Part shown: in pieces, positions 11,756 to 21,938 of the stretch | Position numbering within the stretch: position 1 is the first letter of the stretch | Layout: each line of letters begins with the position of its first letter | Assembly: GCA_026008535.1 (NCBI GenBank) | Contig: BRKX01000003.1 | Coordinates: forward strand, 21,256,001-21,320,000 | Source: Perilla frutescens | Taxonomy: Eukaryota > Streptophyta > Magnoliopsida > Lamiales > Lamiaceae | Length of the DNA stretch: 64,000 bases | Direction of reading: 5' to 3' | Translations under genes and position numbers: made by a program | The notes under the pieces: generated by a model | Database searches by the model: none | Told to the model about the DNA's origin: nothing | What the model saw: only the letters and a program-made list of their open reading frames with translations

Positions 11756-14497
11756 TTAGTAAAACCAAGAGGAGGGGTATGAGTGTGTCTATTTCACACT
11801 CAGCAGGAAAGAATCATTTCTGCACAAAAAGACTGAACATTCCCATACATGTTCATCAAGATATACATGAACAATTTTCAAAATCTTGTGTACATCTTTG
11901 TTAACGGCTAGTTTTAACGTGCAATCGTTATCTCCGATTTTTCAGGATATCCCTCCAATTTCATAGTCTAATGGAAACTTAAGTTTACGTATTGAATGGA
12001 GTATTTGTTTACATATTGAATGGAGTATTCTCTTATATATATGTTTATATGTTTAGAGAGATCATTCATTCGCTTCAAATTTCTGAAATCATAAAGCTTT
12101 CTCTCTATAAATTTTCTGATATCTTTGAGATTATCTCATCTTTCTGCCATTATTTTTTTCTTTGATCTTTCTTGAAAAATACCCAATATCTTTCAATGAC
12201 TCCTAAAAGAAAACTTGTCTGTCCAAAGAAGGTCGTAAAACCTAGAATGAGGTATGGAAAAATGACATATTCCAAGCCTCAGGACTAGCTCTATGAAGAA
12301 GATGAGTTTGACAGGCAAGTTCATGGTGAATCTTCCTACATAAAGCCTGTTCAGAGAGCTCTTCGAGATGAATCTTCAAGCAAAGACACTGAAAATTTTA
12401 TAGAGACATTTCATGGAGAAGAAGAAGAAGAAGAAGACTTGGAGAAATAAGAACCAGAAGTTGCATCTTCTGCAAAGAAAACAAAGACTCAAAGTTTTAC
12501 TCTCCTAGAACTTTTGAAGAAGCAACACAATCATACAATGTTAACAAGAAAACAGCTACAAAGAAGGCAAGAACAAAAGGTTCAGCAGTCAAGAAATCAA
12601 AGAAGATTGATATCTCTTCATCAATGAAAGTCATCACAACACCTGCTGCTCAAGCCCTTCAGAAAGAGAAGGGATCTTCTGTTGATGTTATAGTTATGCC
12701 TGAAGATGTTCGTATTCATGCCAAGGAACATGTTGCTAAGAAGAATACTACAGAGACAACAACACCTGTGAGTATCATGTCTACACAGAGGACATCAAAT
12801 CAACCTTCTCCTGCAGAAAGTGATGAAGTTTCAGAGGAGGATGATATTCCTCTGAGTTTGAAGATGAAGGCCATAGCTGCCTCTATAGCTAAAGGGAAGA
12901 AAAAGGTTATCAAGAGACCTTTAGTTGCTGATCCTGCTGAAAAAGAAGATGTTCATAGTTAATCTTTAGAGTCTACTGAAAAGACTCTTGTTCCACAACA
13001 GGAAAAGCTGCTGGCCTCAACCCAGTATGATCTGTTCAAAAGATCGCCTGTGAAAAAGAAGACCCCAAGAAAGAAGACCTCCACTGCTATTGTTCAAATT
13101 GTTCCGCGAACACTAGTGACCAAAAGCCGAGCATCTGCCACTTCACCATCTACTGCTGCATCAACAAAGAAGAGGAAAGTTGTTGAGTCTGCTGGTCCAT
13201 CCAAGAAGTTCAAGAAATCTGCTCAACCCAGAGATGTACCTGAAGATGTTCACTCACATTCAAGTGAACATGATGCTGAAATTCACAAACAGACCATCCA
13301 TCTACCAGGTATCTTTAAACATGCCATATTCCGATCTACAAAGCATGCTGAGCTTTGGGAAAAGGTGAAGCAAAGATCTATGATCTCTGAGAAAAAGGTG
13401 GACAAAGACACTCTTCTTGCTACTGGAGTATATGCACTGTTGGAGGATACTGGTCTACTTGGAACTGTGGAGAGGGTGCACGAGTATGTTCCATTAGTTG
13501 TGTCAGAATTCTACTGTAAGCTGACCAAGGACATTGATGATCCTGAATCTGAAGATTTTCACAAGGTGTTTGTCAGAGGGAAAATGCTGAACTTTTCACC
13601 AGAACTCATCAATGAGTTTCTGGGGTGCAACATTGAGGGGAAGTATGAAGAAATAGATGATTGGGGGATAGTTACTGAAGAACTAACTCAGGACATTTAC
13701 ACAAAATGGTCCTCCAATCCTCAAACAATTCCCACATCCAAGCTGACACACAAATATGGTGCTCTGTTCAGAATTCTTATCCACAACTGGACGCCAACAA
13801 AGCATAGAGCTGCAGTCACACAAGCACAAAAAGGATTCCTTTATCCCTCTCTTATCTACAACATCATTAATAAACAGAAAAGGAATGTCTCAACAAAGAA
13901 TGACAGAGTCATTCTACCAAAGAAGCCTTTAGTGATCAAGGTTACTACTGAAATTGGAGATCATCACATACGCCTCCAGTTCAAGCAGTTTATTGCATCA
14001 AAGAAAAGAAGTGATGCTACTACTAAAGAGTCCTTTCCAAAGAATGATGTGCTGAAGTTTCTGGAAAGAAGTCTGGATTTTCATGCTCACTTGATCTCTG
14101 AGCATACTTCTGAGAAGATGGAGGTTAAAGCCATGATAGCTGAACTATTATGTAATACCCCGAAATATTTTAGAGGGTTTTACTCAACTTATGTTACCTG
14201 AGGGTAATTTAGGTAAGAAGTTGGGTCCTTAACGGATTCAAATAAAGGAAAATCGCAGCCAGAGACATCTATTAAAATTTAATTTGGTCAAAAATTGCTT
14301 TAAAATATGTTCTGATATTTTTCTTGGGTTGATAGAAAAATTTTCAAGCATCGTGCCAAACTTTGAATTTTCCAATTTCGAGTTCAAATGAACACTTGGC
14401 ACAATTTTAGGGTGAAAGGTAATAGATTTGGATAACTAAGGCACATCCGTCATTATCCAATTTCTTTTTCGAAATATTATCCTATTTATTTTTCTTC

Positions 14498-14505
14498 TAT
14501 AAATA
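14498..14505 (+). promoter_or_regulatory. TATA box, Tekay 5' LTR
   Basis: TATAAATA in the context cttctataaataggagg, about 350 bp into the LTR. Transcription would be expected to start about 30 bp downstream, giving a leader of roughly 2.9 kb before the gag-pol start. The identical copy in the 3' LTR is at 22286-22293. Confidence 0.7.
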
Positions 14506-15894
14506 GGAGGTTAAGGTTTCATTTTTCATTCATTTTCAAAATCGAAACGCCGAGCAGCTTCTAGAGAAGGTACGTCTCTAGTTTCCTATTTCATTTCCGA
14601 AATAGTCGTTTTGAAGGTGTCAACGCATAGATCACGAATACGTGATTGAAATGATGACACGACGGACGATCACGATGGAAAATCATCGTGACCGCCGCCA
14701 AAAGTCGCCACCACCTTTCAAATCGGTGACTCTTTCGGGTCATCGAATCAAAAAGTGTCTTTAGGGTTTTATGTTCTATGTATATTTATATACATTTTCC
14801 ATGATGTCACTTTTTAATTTCGGGTATATTTTGGGTATCCGATTATTAAATTGTAGTCTTTTTCAGATCTATCCTTCGTGGATAGCCCTATCGTATTTTT
14901 AAACTCAAAAGTTGTTCCGTGTCAAAATATAGTATTTTTATTTAAAGTTTCATATTTTTCCAATGGGCAGATCTTGCGGTATGAATTTATTTGTACCGAA
15001 TTAATTTTAGGATACGGGTTTGACCACCCCGTATGCCAAAACTTCCTAAACGGTTTTTCTTTATAAAAATGCCCTGAGTAAAGTTCTCTTAAGAGTCAAA
15101 ATATTTTGATGATCCGGGTGCTGCGTATTAAGATAGTAGATATTATAATATTTACTTCATAGCTAAGAAATGTTAGATTTTGACCTAATGGTAGTCATTC
15201 ATCGAAACTAAGTTGCCGGATAATCTTGTAGGCACAGAAGAAGGAGACTTCTAGTTGAGATCAGAATCAGAATCTAGATCTAGCTCAGATTACCAGGTGG
15301 GTTTTTATTATATAAAAATATGTTTCGGGTTATTAAGCCCTGATATTTATAAAATGAATATGATTGAATATCCAACTCATGACTGTATTTGATGTGCTCT
15401 CCTGACTCATGTAAGTCTTACTACTGTTTTTGGTGACGAAACTACAATGGTTCACGATATCGAGCCCCAAGCAAACAGGGCAGTGTCCAACCTTAAGCAG
15501 CCGGGTTGTGTACACGAACCGACTCACCGTAAGCGTTCTAGGGGAGAGTTGCGCGCAATGATGGAACGAAAATGATTTTGTATACATGGAATTCACAAAT
15601 TTTCTGTTTTGAAAGCTTTCCATGATATGCTCTCAATATGATTGGATATTCTATTTTATAAAATGATTCTGAAGGTTTTTCTCAAAAGTACCCACTGAGT
15701 GCATTAGTACTCACGCCCAAATCTTTTCAAATATTTTCAGGATGAGCTGCGGGATGGTGGACGGCTGTGCTAAGGCTGAAGGGCTATCTTTTGATGTATA
15801 TGTTTCTTTTATGTGTGGAGTCCAACTGAGAACATGGTTACCTTTTGTGTCTGAATAAATGCACTGCGTTTTTGTCCGCTTACTCTGATTATTG

Positions 15895-16140
15895 TTATGG
15901 AGTGTTCGGTTCTCCGAATCCCATTTTATTTACTGTTATGGAGTGTTCGGTTCTCCGAATCCCATTTTATTTACGGTTATGGAGTGTTCGGTTCTCCGAA
16001 TCCCATTTTCTTTACTGTTATGGAGTGTTCGGTTCTCCGAATCCCATTTTATTTACTGTTATGGAGTGTTCGGTTTTCCGAATCCCATTTTCTTTATTGT
16101 TACGGAGTGTTCGGTTCTCCGAATCCCGTTTACTTACTGT
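15895..16140 (+). repeat. Six tandem 41-bp repeats, each forming a hairpin
   Basis: The unit (ttatggagtgttcggttctc plus cgaatcccattttatttactg) occurs six times. Each copy contains TTCGG-TTCT-CCGAA, a perfect 5-bp stem with a 4-nt loop, at 15905, 15946, 15987, 16028, 16069 (loop TTTT) and 16110. A flanking G-T wobble extends the stem. The repeats produce apparent reading frames in all three plus frames, which are repeat artefacts. The identical array in the 3' LTR is at 23683-23928. Confidence 0.95.
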
Positions 16141-16146
16141 TCCTGA

Positions 16147-16310
16147 CAGGCGAAAGCCTGGCATTTATTTACTTTCCTTACTCAGACAGGCGCAAGCCTG
16201 GCTTTACATTGTTTTTCATGTCAAGGCAAAAGCCTGGCTTTATATTGCTTTCACGACAGGCGGGAGCCTGGCATCTCTTTACTTTAAGTATTTGGACAGA
16301 CATCAGTCTG
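16147..16310 (+). repeat. Five GACAGGC-loop-GCCTGGC hairpins, GNRA-type loops
   Basis: Short inverted repeats lie at 16147-16160 (loop GAAA), 16187-16200 (GCAA), 16224-16235 (AAAA, 4-bp stem), 16257-16270 (GGGA) and 16297-16310 (ATCA). The last has stem CAGAC/GTCTG in place of CAGGC/GCCTG, so both sides of one pair changed and pairing is kept. Three of the five loops fit the GNRA tetraloop rule. Spacing is about 34-40 nt, continuing the pitch of the 41-bp array just upstream. The copy in the 3' LTR is at 23935-24098. Confidence 0.9.
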
Positions 16311-16602
16311 GCCTTTTTTATGCCTAACCTATTAACAGTTAACCTTTGAACTGTTATTATTTACATTGAAGTTTGCCTTTGTTATTCTTTCTTGGATACA
16401 TCCTAAGAGTCATGGTATCTGATTTGAGTAATTTCATACGCTTTAAAAGCGTGGATTGATCCAATTATAGAGGTTATGCTGCCCAAATTTTTAGGGCACT
16501 AACCCTATTTCTATGATTGCTTCTATTCAACAACCCCTTCCCCCTTCCCCCAAGTAGCGCACCGGTCCCCTGCCCTTCTCCCGGGATCGGGGCGTTACAG
16601 AG

Positions 16603-16617
16603 TGGTATCAGAGCAGG
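16603..16617 (+). promoter_or_regulatory. Primer-binding site, Tekay-type element
   Basis: TGGTATCAGAGCAGG lies three bases after the 5' LTR and matches the complement of the plant initiator tRNA-Met 3' end over its first 12 bases. Confidence 0.9.
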
Positions 16618-17436
16618 CTGCAACTCTGCAGGCCTGTCATATTATTGATTGAGTCTAGTTCTCAGTGTATTCTCTTAATTAATTGTCTGATAGCCCTAGC
16701 ACGTCGCCTACACCGCTCTCATCTTGCTTAAAAAAAAAGGTACGTGAGTTAAAATGTTTTTTAGATTCAATTATATTTACTGATTTTTAAAAAAAGAAAT
16801 GTGGATAAGGACCATTCTCCACATTGATGGTATTTATGAAAAGTCACGCCAATGATTGTTTCGAAAGGATAATGGTATCATTTTGGACTATGTTTCCATA
16901 TGATGATGGTTATGAATGAAAGGGACTTATTGTCCATGATGGTAAAAAAAAAATTGTGGGGCATTGTGCCCAGATGGTATTGAATTATTATATTTAAATG
17001 GGACTATATGTCCATGATATTATTTGAAGGAATGTGTGGTGATAGTAATTAATGCCCTATGATTAGAAATGTGATAATGTGTAAGTGATTGGAAATGTGA
17101 GAATGTTAAAGTAATTGGAAATGTGATGATGTTAAATTGATGGGAAACCGAGAATGTTTATGAAGATGAAATATGAACATAGAATGATTTGATTGAGAAT
17201 GTAGATGAACATAGCCAATTGTGACTTATACACATAGATTGGATTTTAAGTGCCTCTCTTAAGATTCATGTGGAACGTAGACTGACTAAGTGCTTTCCTT
17301 TACAAATAAGTAGACTGATTAGAATTGCATGAGAAATGTTGTTGAGTATTTAGTTTAGGAGATATCTCACATTCGTATTAATTTAGCACGAAGTAGATTT
17401 TGTGATAGTTATTTCTGAAGCCTAAAATTTTTCAGA

Positions 17437-20400
17437 ATGCCGCCTAAGAAAAGAACACAGAACCAAGAAAACCATGGACAACCTGCACCAATTCCAATTC
17501 CCATACCGACATCAAGAGCAGAAGAAGCTTTTCGTAAACATCACCCACCTACTTTCAACGGGCTAGGTGACCCAATAGATGCAGAAAAATGGATTCGATC
17601 TCTGGACCGAATATTTGATTACATGTCTTGCATGAATGAGGAAAAGCTTACATGTGCTCAGTTTCAATTGATTGACGATGCAGACTATTGGTGGGAGTCT
17701 GTAAAAAGAACTATGACTTATGAGCAATGGCAGGAATTTACTTGGGAAGACTTCAAGGAAGAAGTTTATCAGAAATACATTCCTGATTGCTATCGAGAAA
17801 AGAAAGAGTCGGAATTCTGGAACCTCCGACAGGGAAGCTCTACTGTTACTGAGTATGACCGTGCCTTTAATCAACTCTCTCGTTATGCTCCACATCTCGT
17901 GGACTCGGACTGCAAGAAGGCTAAGAAGTTTAGGAAGGGCCTTAAACCAGAAATCAGCATGACTCTTATGGGGCATGATGAGATGTCGTATGCGCAAACA
18001 CTGCGTCGGGCTTTGAACATAGAATCTGTTATGCCAGCTGAGAAAATCCAGCCACAACAATCTTCCCAAGATCTGAAGGGAAAGCGGAAATGGGAAGATA
18101 GAAATGCAGTGGGAAATAAGCAACAGTGGGCCAAGGGAAATACCAATTATGGGCAACAGAATCAACAAGGAAATAGGACTCCCTGCCCTATCTGCCGGAA
18201 GTTTCATTCAGGAAAGTGTATGAGGAATACAGATGGATGTTTCTTCTGTCATCAACCGGGACATTTTGCTCGAGATTGTCCTAGGAGTAAAGGAAATACA
18301 GGTTTTCCTCCTAGACCAGCACAAGATGGGAATATAAATCAGAGGCCTAATCAAGGGAACAATTCTAGGCCTAATCAGGGTGGAAACTTAAGGCAAAATC
18401 AGAGAGGAAATTTTAAGCCAGACCAAGGACAACGTGCCCTACAGCCAGCCAGGACTTATGCACTTCAGCAACAGCAGGCAGAGCGAGCTCCAGAAAATTT
18501 GGCAGGTATGATTAACATGGTTAATATACCTGTGCTCGCTTTATTTGATACTGGAGCTACACACTCTTTTATTTCAGAAAAGGCTAGTCAAAGATTAAAA
18601 CTTAGACAAGTAGATGCTACTAATGCCTTAGAAGTTAGCATCCCTTCTGGAAAAACTGTGATAGCCAATAGAATATGCCTGAATTTGGAACTCGAGATTA
18701 ACAAAAAGATTTTCATCACGGATTTATATGTAATCGACATGAAGGATTTTGATATAATCTTGGGAATGAATTGGCTAACTGCAACGTATGCAACTATACG
18801 TTGTCATGAGAGAGAAGTTATATTCCAGAAACCAGGAGAACCAAAGGTAATTTTCTTTGGAGCAAGAATGGGTTTGAAGATACCAGTTGTTTCAGCCCTG
18901 AAAGCTATAAAGCTAATGAGAAAAGAAGGTTGCCATGCTTTTCTGGTTAACCTAGTAGGAAAAGAGAAAGAGGGAGTAACGATAGATCAAGTCCCTATCG
19001 TTCGGGAATACAAGGATGTTTTTCCACAGGACCTACCAGGGCTACCGCCCGATAGGCAAACTGAATTTACCATTGACTTGGAACCAGGAGCAGCTCCAAT
19101 ATCTAAGGCACCATATAGAATGGCCCCTAATGAGTTGCAAGAACTGAAGGTACAACTACAAGAGCTGTTGGACTTAGGTTTCATACAACCCAGTGTCTCA
19201 CCTTGGGGAGCGCCTATTCTCTTTGTTAAAAAGAAGGATGGTACATTGCGAATGTGCATAGACTATAGGGAGTTGAATAAGGTGACAGTTAAGAATAAGT
19301 ATCCCTTGCCAAGGATAGATGACTTGTTTGACCAACTAAGAGGAGCTAACGTATTTTCAAAGATTGATTTACGTTCAGGTTATCACCAATTGAAGATAAG
19401 AAAAGAAGATGTGCCTAAGACAGCATTTCGAACACGTTACGGCCACTATGAATTCTTAGTGATGCCATTTGGGTTGACTAATGCACCTGCTGTGTTCATG
19501 GATATGATGAACAGAGTCTTTCATCAATATCTGGATAACTTTGTTCTTGTGTTTATAGATGATATTCTTATCTATTCCAAAAGTGAGGAACAACACCAAG
19601 AACATCTACATATAATTTTGGAAACATTGAGGAGGGAGAAATTATATGCCAAATTTAGCAAGTGTGAATTTTGGCTCAGTGAGGTAATGTTCCTTGGCCA
19701 TATTGTGTCATCAGAAGGAATCAAAGTAGATCCTGCTAAGGTTGAAGCAGTAAGTAACTGGAAATCACCTTCCAGTGCACATGAGATAAGAAGTTTCCTA
19801 GGGTTGGCAGGCTACTATAGAAGATTTATTGAAGGATTTTCTAAATTGGCAAGACCAATGACACAATTGTTGAAAAAGAAGACTAAGTTTATTTGGACTG
19901 AGGAATGTGAGAAGAATTTCCAAGAACTTAAGAAAAGACTGACCACAGCTCCAGTATTGGTTATACCAGAAGGAAATGAAGGATTTGTTATCTTTACAGA
20001 TGCGTCTAAGCTAGGGCTAGGGTGTGTGCTAATGCAAGACAAGAGAGTCGTTGCTTATGCATCTCGCCAGCTCAGGCCACATGAGTTGAATTATCCCACC
20101 CATGACCTAGAGCTTGCAGCTGTGGTACATGCCTTGAAAATTTGGAGGCATTATTTATACGGTGTCAGATGTGAAATCTATACTGATCATAAGAGTCTTA
20201 AGTACTTCTTTGAACAGAAGGATTTAAACATGAGGCAGAGAAGGTGGCTAGAATTAGTTAAGGATTATGATTGTACCATTCTCTACCACCCCGGTAAAGC
20301 AAATGTTGTAGCAGACGCCCTTAGCCGAAAAACCAAAGCAGAGTTAGGTTGTTTCCTAACACAAGAAGAAAGGTTAATTGAAGAATTTCAAAGACTAGAG

Positions 20401-21927
20401 TTACAGTTGGTTCAACCACCAGACTCTACTAAAGGACTTATAGCTACTTTAATAGCTAAACCCGATTTAAGGAAACGAATTGTGGAGGCACAAAGAGGGG
20501 ATCAATTTTTGGAGAAGATGCGATTGAAAGTAAGATCTGAGGATTCAAAAGGATTTGCTGAAGCAAATGATAATGCTCTCATGTACGAAAGAAGAATATG
20601 TGTGCCCCACAATGAAGAGTTAAAGAATGAAATCATGATGGAAGCTCATGATACTCCATATACCGCTCACCCTGGAAGTACAAAGATGTATAGAGATTTG
20701 AAGAGAAACTTCTGGTGGCGAAATATGAAGAGAGAAGTGGCCTCATTTGTTGAACGATGTTTAACTTGTCAGCAAGTAAAGGCGGTACATCAACGACCAT
20801 CAGGATTATTACAACCACTTGAAATCCCAGAATGGAAATGGGAACATATCAACATGGATTTTATAGTAGGATTACCAAAGTCAGTGCGAGGAAACACTGC
20901 GATATGGGTCGTTGTTGATCGATTGACCAAATCCGCGCACTTTTTGCCAATCAAGATGACACTTGGACTAGATAAGTTGGCTCAACTCTATGTGAAGGAG
21001 ATTGTGCGATTACACGGAGTACCTGTCTCGATCACCTCTGACCGAGATACCAGATTTACTTCTAGATTCTGGATAAGTCTCCAAGATGCCATGGGAACAC
21101 AACTAAATTTCAGTACAGCTTTCCATCCTCAAACTGATGGACAATCAGAAAGGACAATACAAATACTAGAGGATATGCTCAGAGGAGTTTTAACTGATAG
21201 AGGTGGAAGCTGGGAAAATGTTTTACCCTTAGTAGAGTTCGCCTATAACAACAGTTATCAGGCAACTATTGGAATGGCACCATATGAAGCATTGTATGGC
21301 CGAAGATGTAGATCACCACTTTATTGGGATGAAGTGGGTGAAAGAAAGATATTAGGCCCTGAGATTGTTCAGATAACAATCGAAATAATTGATAAGATAA
21401 GAATGAGAATGAAGGAGGCCCAAGATAGACAAAAAGCCTATGCAGATAAACGTCGAAAGGATCTGTATTTTAATGTTGGAGATAAGGTCTTTCTCAAAAT
21501 ATCTCCTACTAAAGGAATTATACGTTTTGGCAAAAGAGGAAAATTGAAACCACGGTATATTGGACCATTTGAAATTCTTGAACGAGTTGGAGAGGTAGCT
21601 TATAGACTAGCCTTACCGCCAAGTCTAGCTGAGGTTCATAATGTTTTTCATGTCTCAATGTTGAGAAAGTACGTGTTTGATACTACACACGTTATAAAGA
21701 ATGAAGAGATAGTCCTGAATCAGGATTTATCATATGAAGAAAAACCAGAGGCTATTCTTGACCAAAAGGTCCAAAAATTACGGAACAAACAGATATCACT
21801 GGTGAAAGTCCTATGGAATAACCATGGGAGAGAGGAAGCTACCTGGGAGCTTGAAAGCAGAATCAAGGAGTTGTACCCTGATTTACCCTATAGAGGTACG
21901 CAAATTTCGGGACGAAATTTTTATTAA
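17437..21927 (+). CDS. Tekay-type Ty3/gypsy gag-pol polyprotein with chromodomain
   Basis: This single open frame of 1,496 residues encodes everything the element needs to reverse-transcribe and integrate. In order it has: a gag domain (about 25-220); a CCHC zinc knuckle starting at Cys268 ([14 protein letters not shown]); a pepsin-type protease with the DTGA motif at Asp371; a reverse transcriptase with active site FIDD at 706-709; an RNase H with TDAS at Asp855; and an integrase with a zinc-binding HHCC region from about His1068. The integrase catalytic triad is Asp1141, Asp1202 and Glu1238 (35 residues between the last two). A C-terminal chromodomain lies at about 1405-1490 ([26 protein letters not shown]). 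All catalytic residues I can check are present. Chromodomains of this group are thought to steer integration into heterochromatin. The start at 17437 is the first Met after a ~840-bp leader following the LTR; the stop overlaps the polypurine tract. There are no stops or frameshifts. Confidence 0.97.
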   Translation: MPPKKRTQNQENHGQPAPIPIPIPTSRAEEAFRKHHPPTFNGLGDPIDAEKWIRSLDRIFDYMSCMNEEKLTCAQFQLIDDADYWWESVKRTMTYEQWQEFTWEDFKEEVYQKYIPDCYREKKESEFWNLRQGSSTVTEYDRAFNQLSRYAPHLVDSDCKKAKKFRKGLKPEISMTLMGHDEMSYAQTLRRALNIESVMPAEKIQPQQSSQDLKGKRKWEDRNAVGNKQQWAKGNTNYGQQNQQGNRTPCPICRKFHSGKCMRNTDGCFFCHQPGHFARDCPRSKGNTGFPPRPAQDGNINQRPNQGNNSRPNQGGNLRQNQRGNFKPDQGQRALQPARTYALQQQQAERAPENLAGMINMVNIPVLALFDTGATHSFISEKASQRLKLRQVDATNALEVSIPSGKTVIANRICLNLELEINKKIFITDLYVIDMKDFDIILGMNWLTATYATIRCHEREVIFQKPGEPKVIFFGARMGLKIPVVSALKAIKLMRKEGCHAFLVNLVGKEKEGVTIDQVPIVREYKDVFPQDLPGLPPDRQTEFTIDLEPGAAPISKAPYRMAPNELQELKVQLQELLDLGFIQPSVSPWGAPILFVKKKDGTLRMCIDYRELNKVTVKNKYPLPRIDDLFDQLRGANVFSKIDLRSGYHQLKIRKEDVPKTAFRTRYGHYEFLVMPFGLTNAPAVFMDMMNRVFHQYLDNFVLVFIDDILIYSKSEEQHQEHLHIILETLRREKLYAKFSKCEFWLSEVMFLGHIVSSEGIKVDPAKVEAVSNWKSPSSAHEIRSFLGLAGYYRRFIEGFSKLARPMTQLLKKKTKFIWTEECEKNFQELKKRLTTAPVLVIPEGNEGFVIFTDASKLGLGCVLMQDKRVVAYASRQLRPHELNYPTHDLELAAVVHALKIWRHYLYGVRCEIYTDHKSLKYFFEQKDLNMRQRRWLELVKDYDCTILYHPGKANVVADALSRKTKAELGCFLTQEERLIEEFQRLELQLVQPPDSTKGLIATLIAKPDLRKRIVEAQRGDQFLEKMRLKVRSEDSKGFAEANDNALMYERRICVPHNEELKNEIMMEAHDTPYTAHPGSTKMYRDLKRNFWWRNMKREVASFVERCLTCQQVKAVHQRPSGLLQPLEIPEWKWEHINMDFIVGLPKSVRGNTAIWVVVDRLTKSAHFLPIKMTLGLDKLAQLYVKEIVRLHGVPVSITSDRDTRFTSRFWISLQDAMGTQLNFSTAFHPQTDGQSERTIQILEDMLRGVLTDRGGSWENVLPLVEFAYNNSYQATIGMAPYEALYGRRCRSPLYWDEVGERKILGPEIVQITIEIIDKIRMRMKEAQDRQKAYADKRRKDLYFNVGDKVFLKISPTKGIIRFGKRGKLKPRYIGPFEILERVGEVAYRLALPPSLAEVHNVFHVSMLRKYVFDTTHVIKNEEIVLNQDLSYEEKPEAILDQKVQKLRNKQISLVKVLWNNHGREEATWELESRIKELYPDLPYRGTQISGRNFY

Positions 21928-21938
21928 GGAGGGTAGAA
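21926..21938 (+). promoter_or_regulatory. Polypurine tract, Tekay-type element
   Basis: AAGGAGGGTAGAA directly precedes the 3' LTR, as expected for the plus-strand primer of reverse transcription. It overlaps the last bases of the gag-pol stop region. Confidence 0.8.

Larger units (their letters stand above)
14151..16599 (+). repeat. 5' LTR of the Tekay-type element
   Basis: It starts TGTAATACCCCG and ends GGGGCGTTACA, the usual Tekay-type ends. A TATA box lies at 14498-14505, so most of the LTR would be in the transcript leader. Two hairpins lie downstream of the TATA box at 14631-14646 and 14670-14691. A regular hairpin array fills 15905-16310. Further hairpins are at 16333-16356, 16438-16452 and 16480-16498. 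Confidence 0.95.

Noticed and set aside
12624..14201. A host gene for a Lys-rich nuclear protein
   Set aside because: The FSPELINEFLGC...NWTPTKHR core matches Sirevirus envelope-like proteins, and a PPT and LTR follow in the expected order. The last part of the 383-codon frame (after 14150) is Tekay LTR.
15895..16140. CRISPR-like appearance of regularly spaced palindromic repeats
   Set aside because: There are no unique spacers: the whole 41-bp unit repeats. The context is a plant LTR and no cas genes are present.
15845..16349. Three overlapping open frames of 84-160 codons on the plus strand (and identical ones at 23633-24137)
   Set aside because: They arise from the 41-bp tandem repeats, whose length is not a multiple of three, so all frames read the same phrase in turn (ECSVLRIPF, GVFGSPNP, SVRFSES). 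They lie inside LTRs.
17563..18207. Long minus-strand frames inside the Tekay gag-pol gene
   Set aside because: They are shadows of the strongly supported plus-strand polyprotein.
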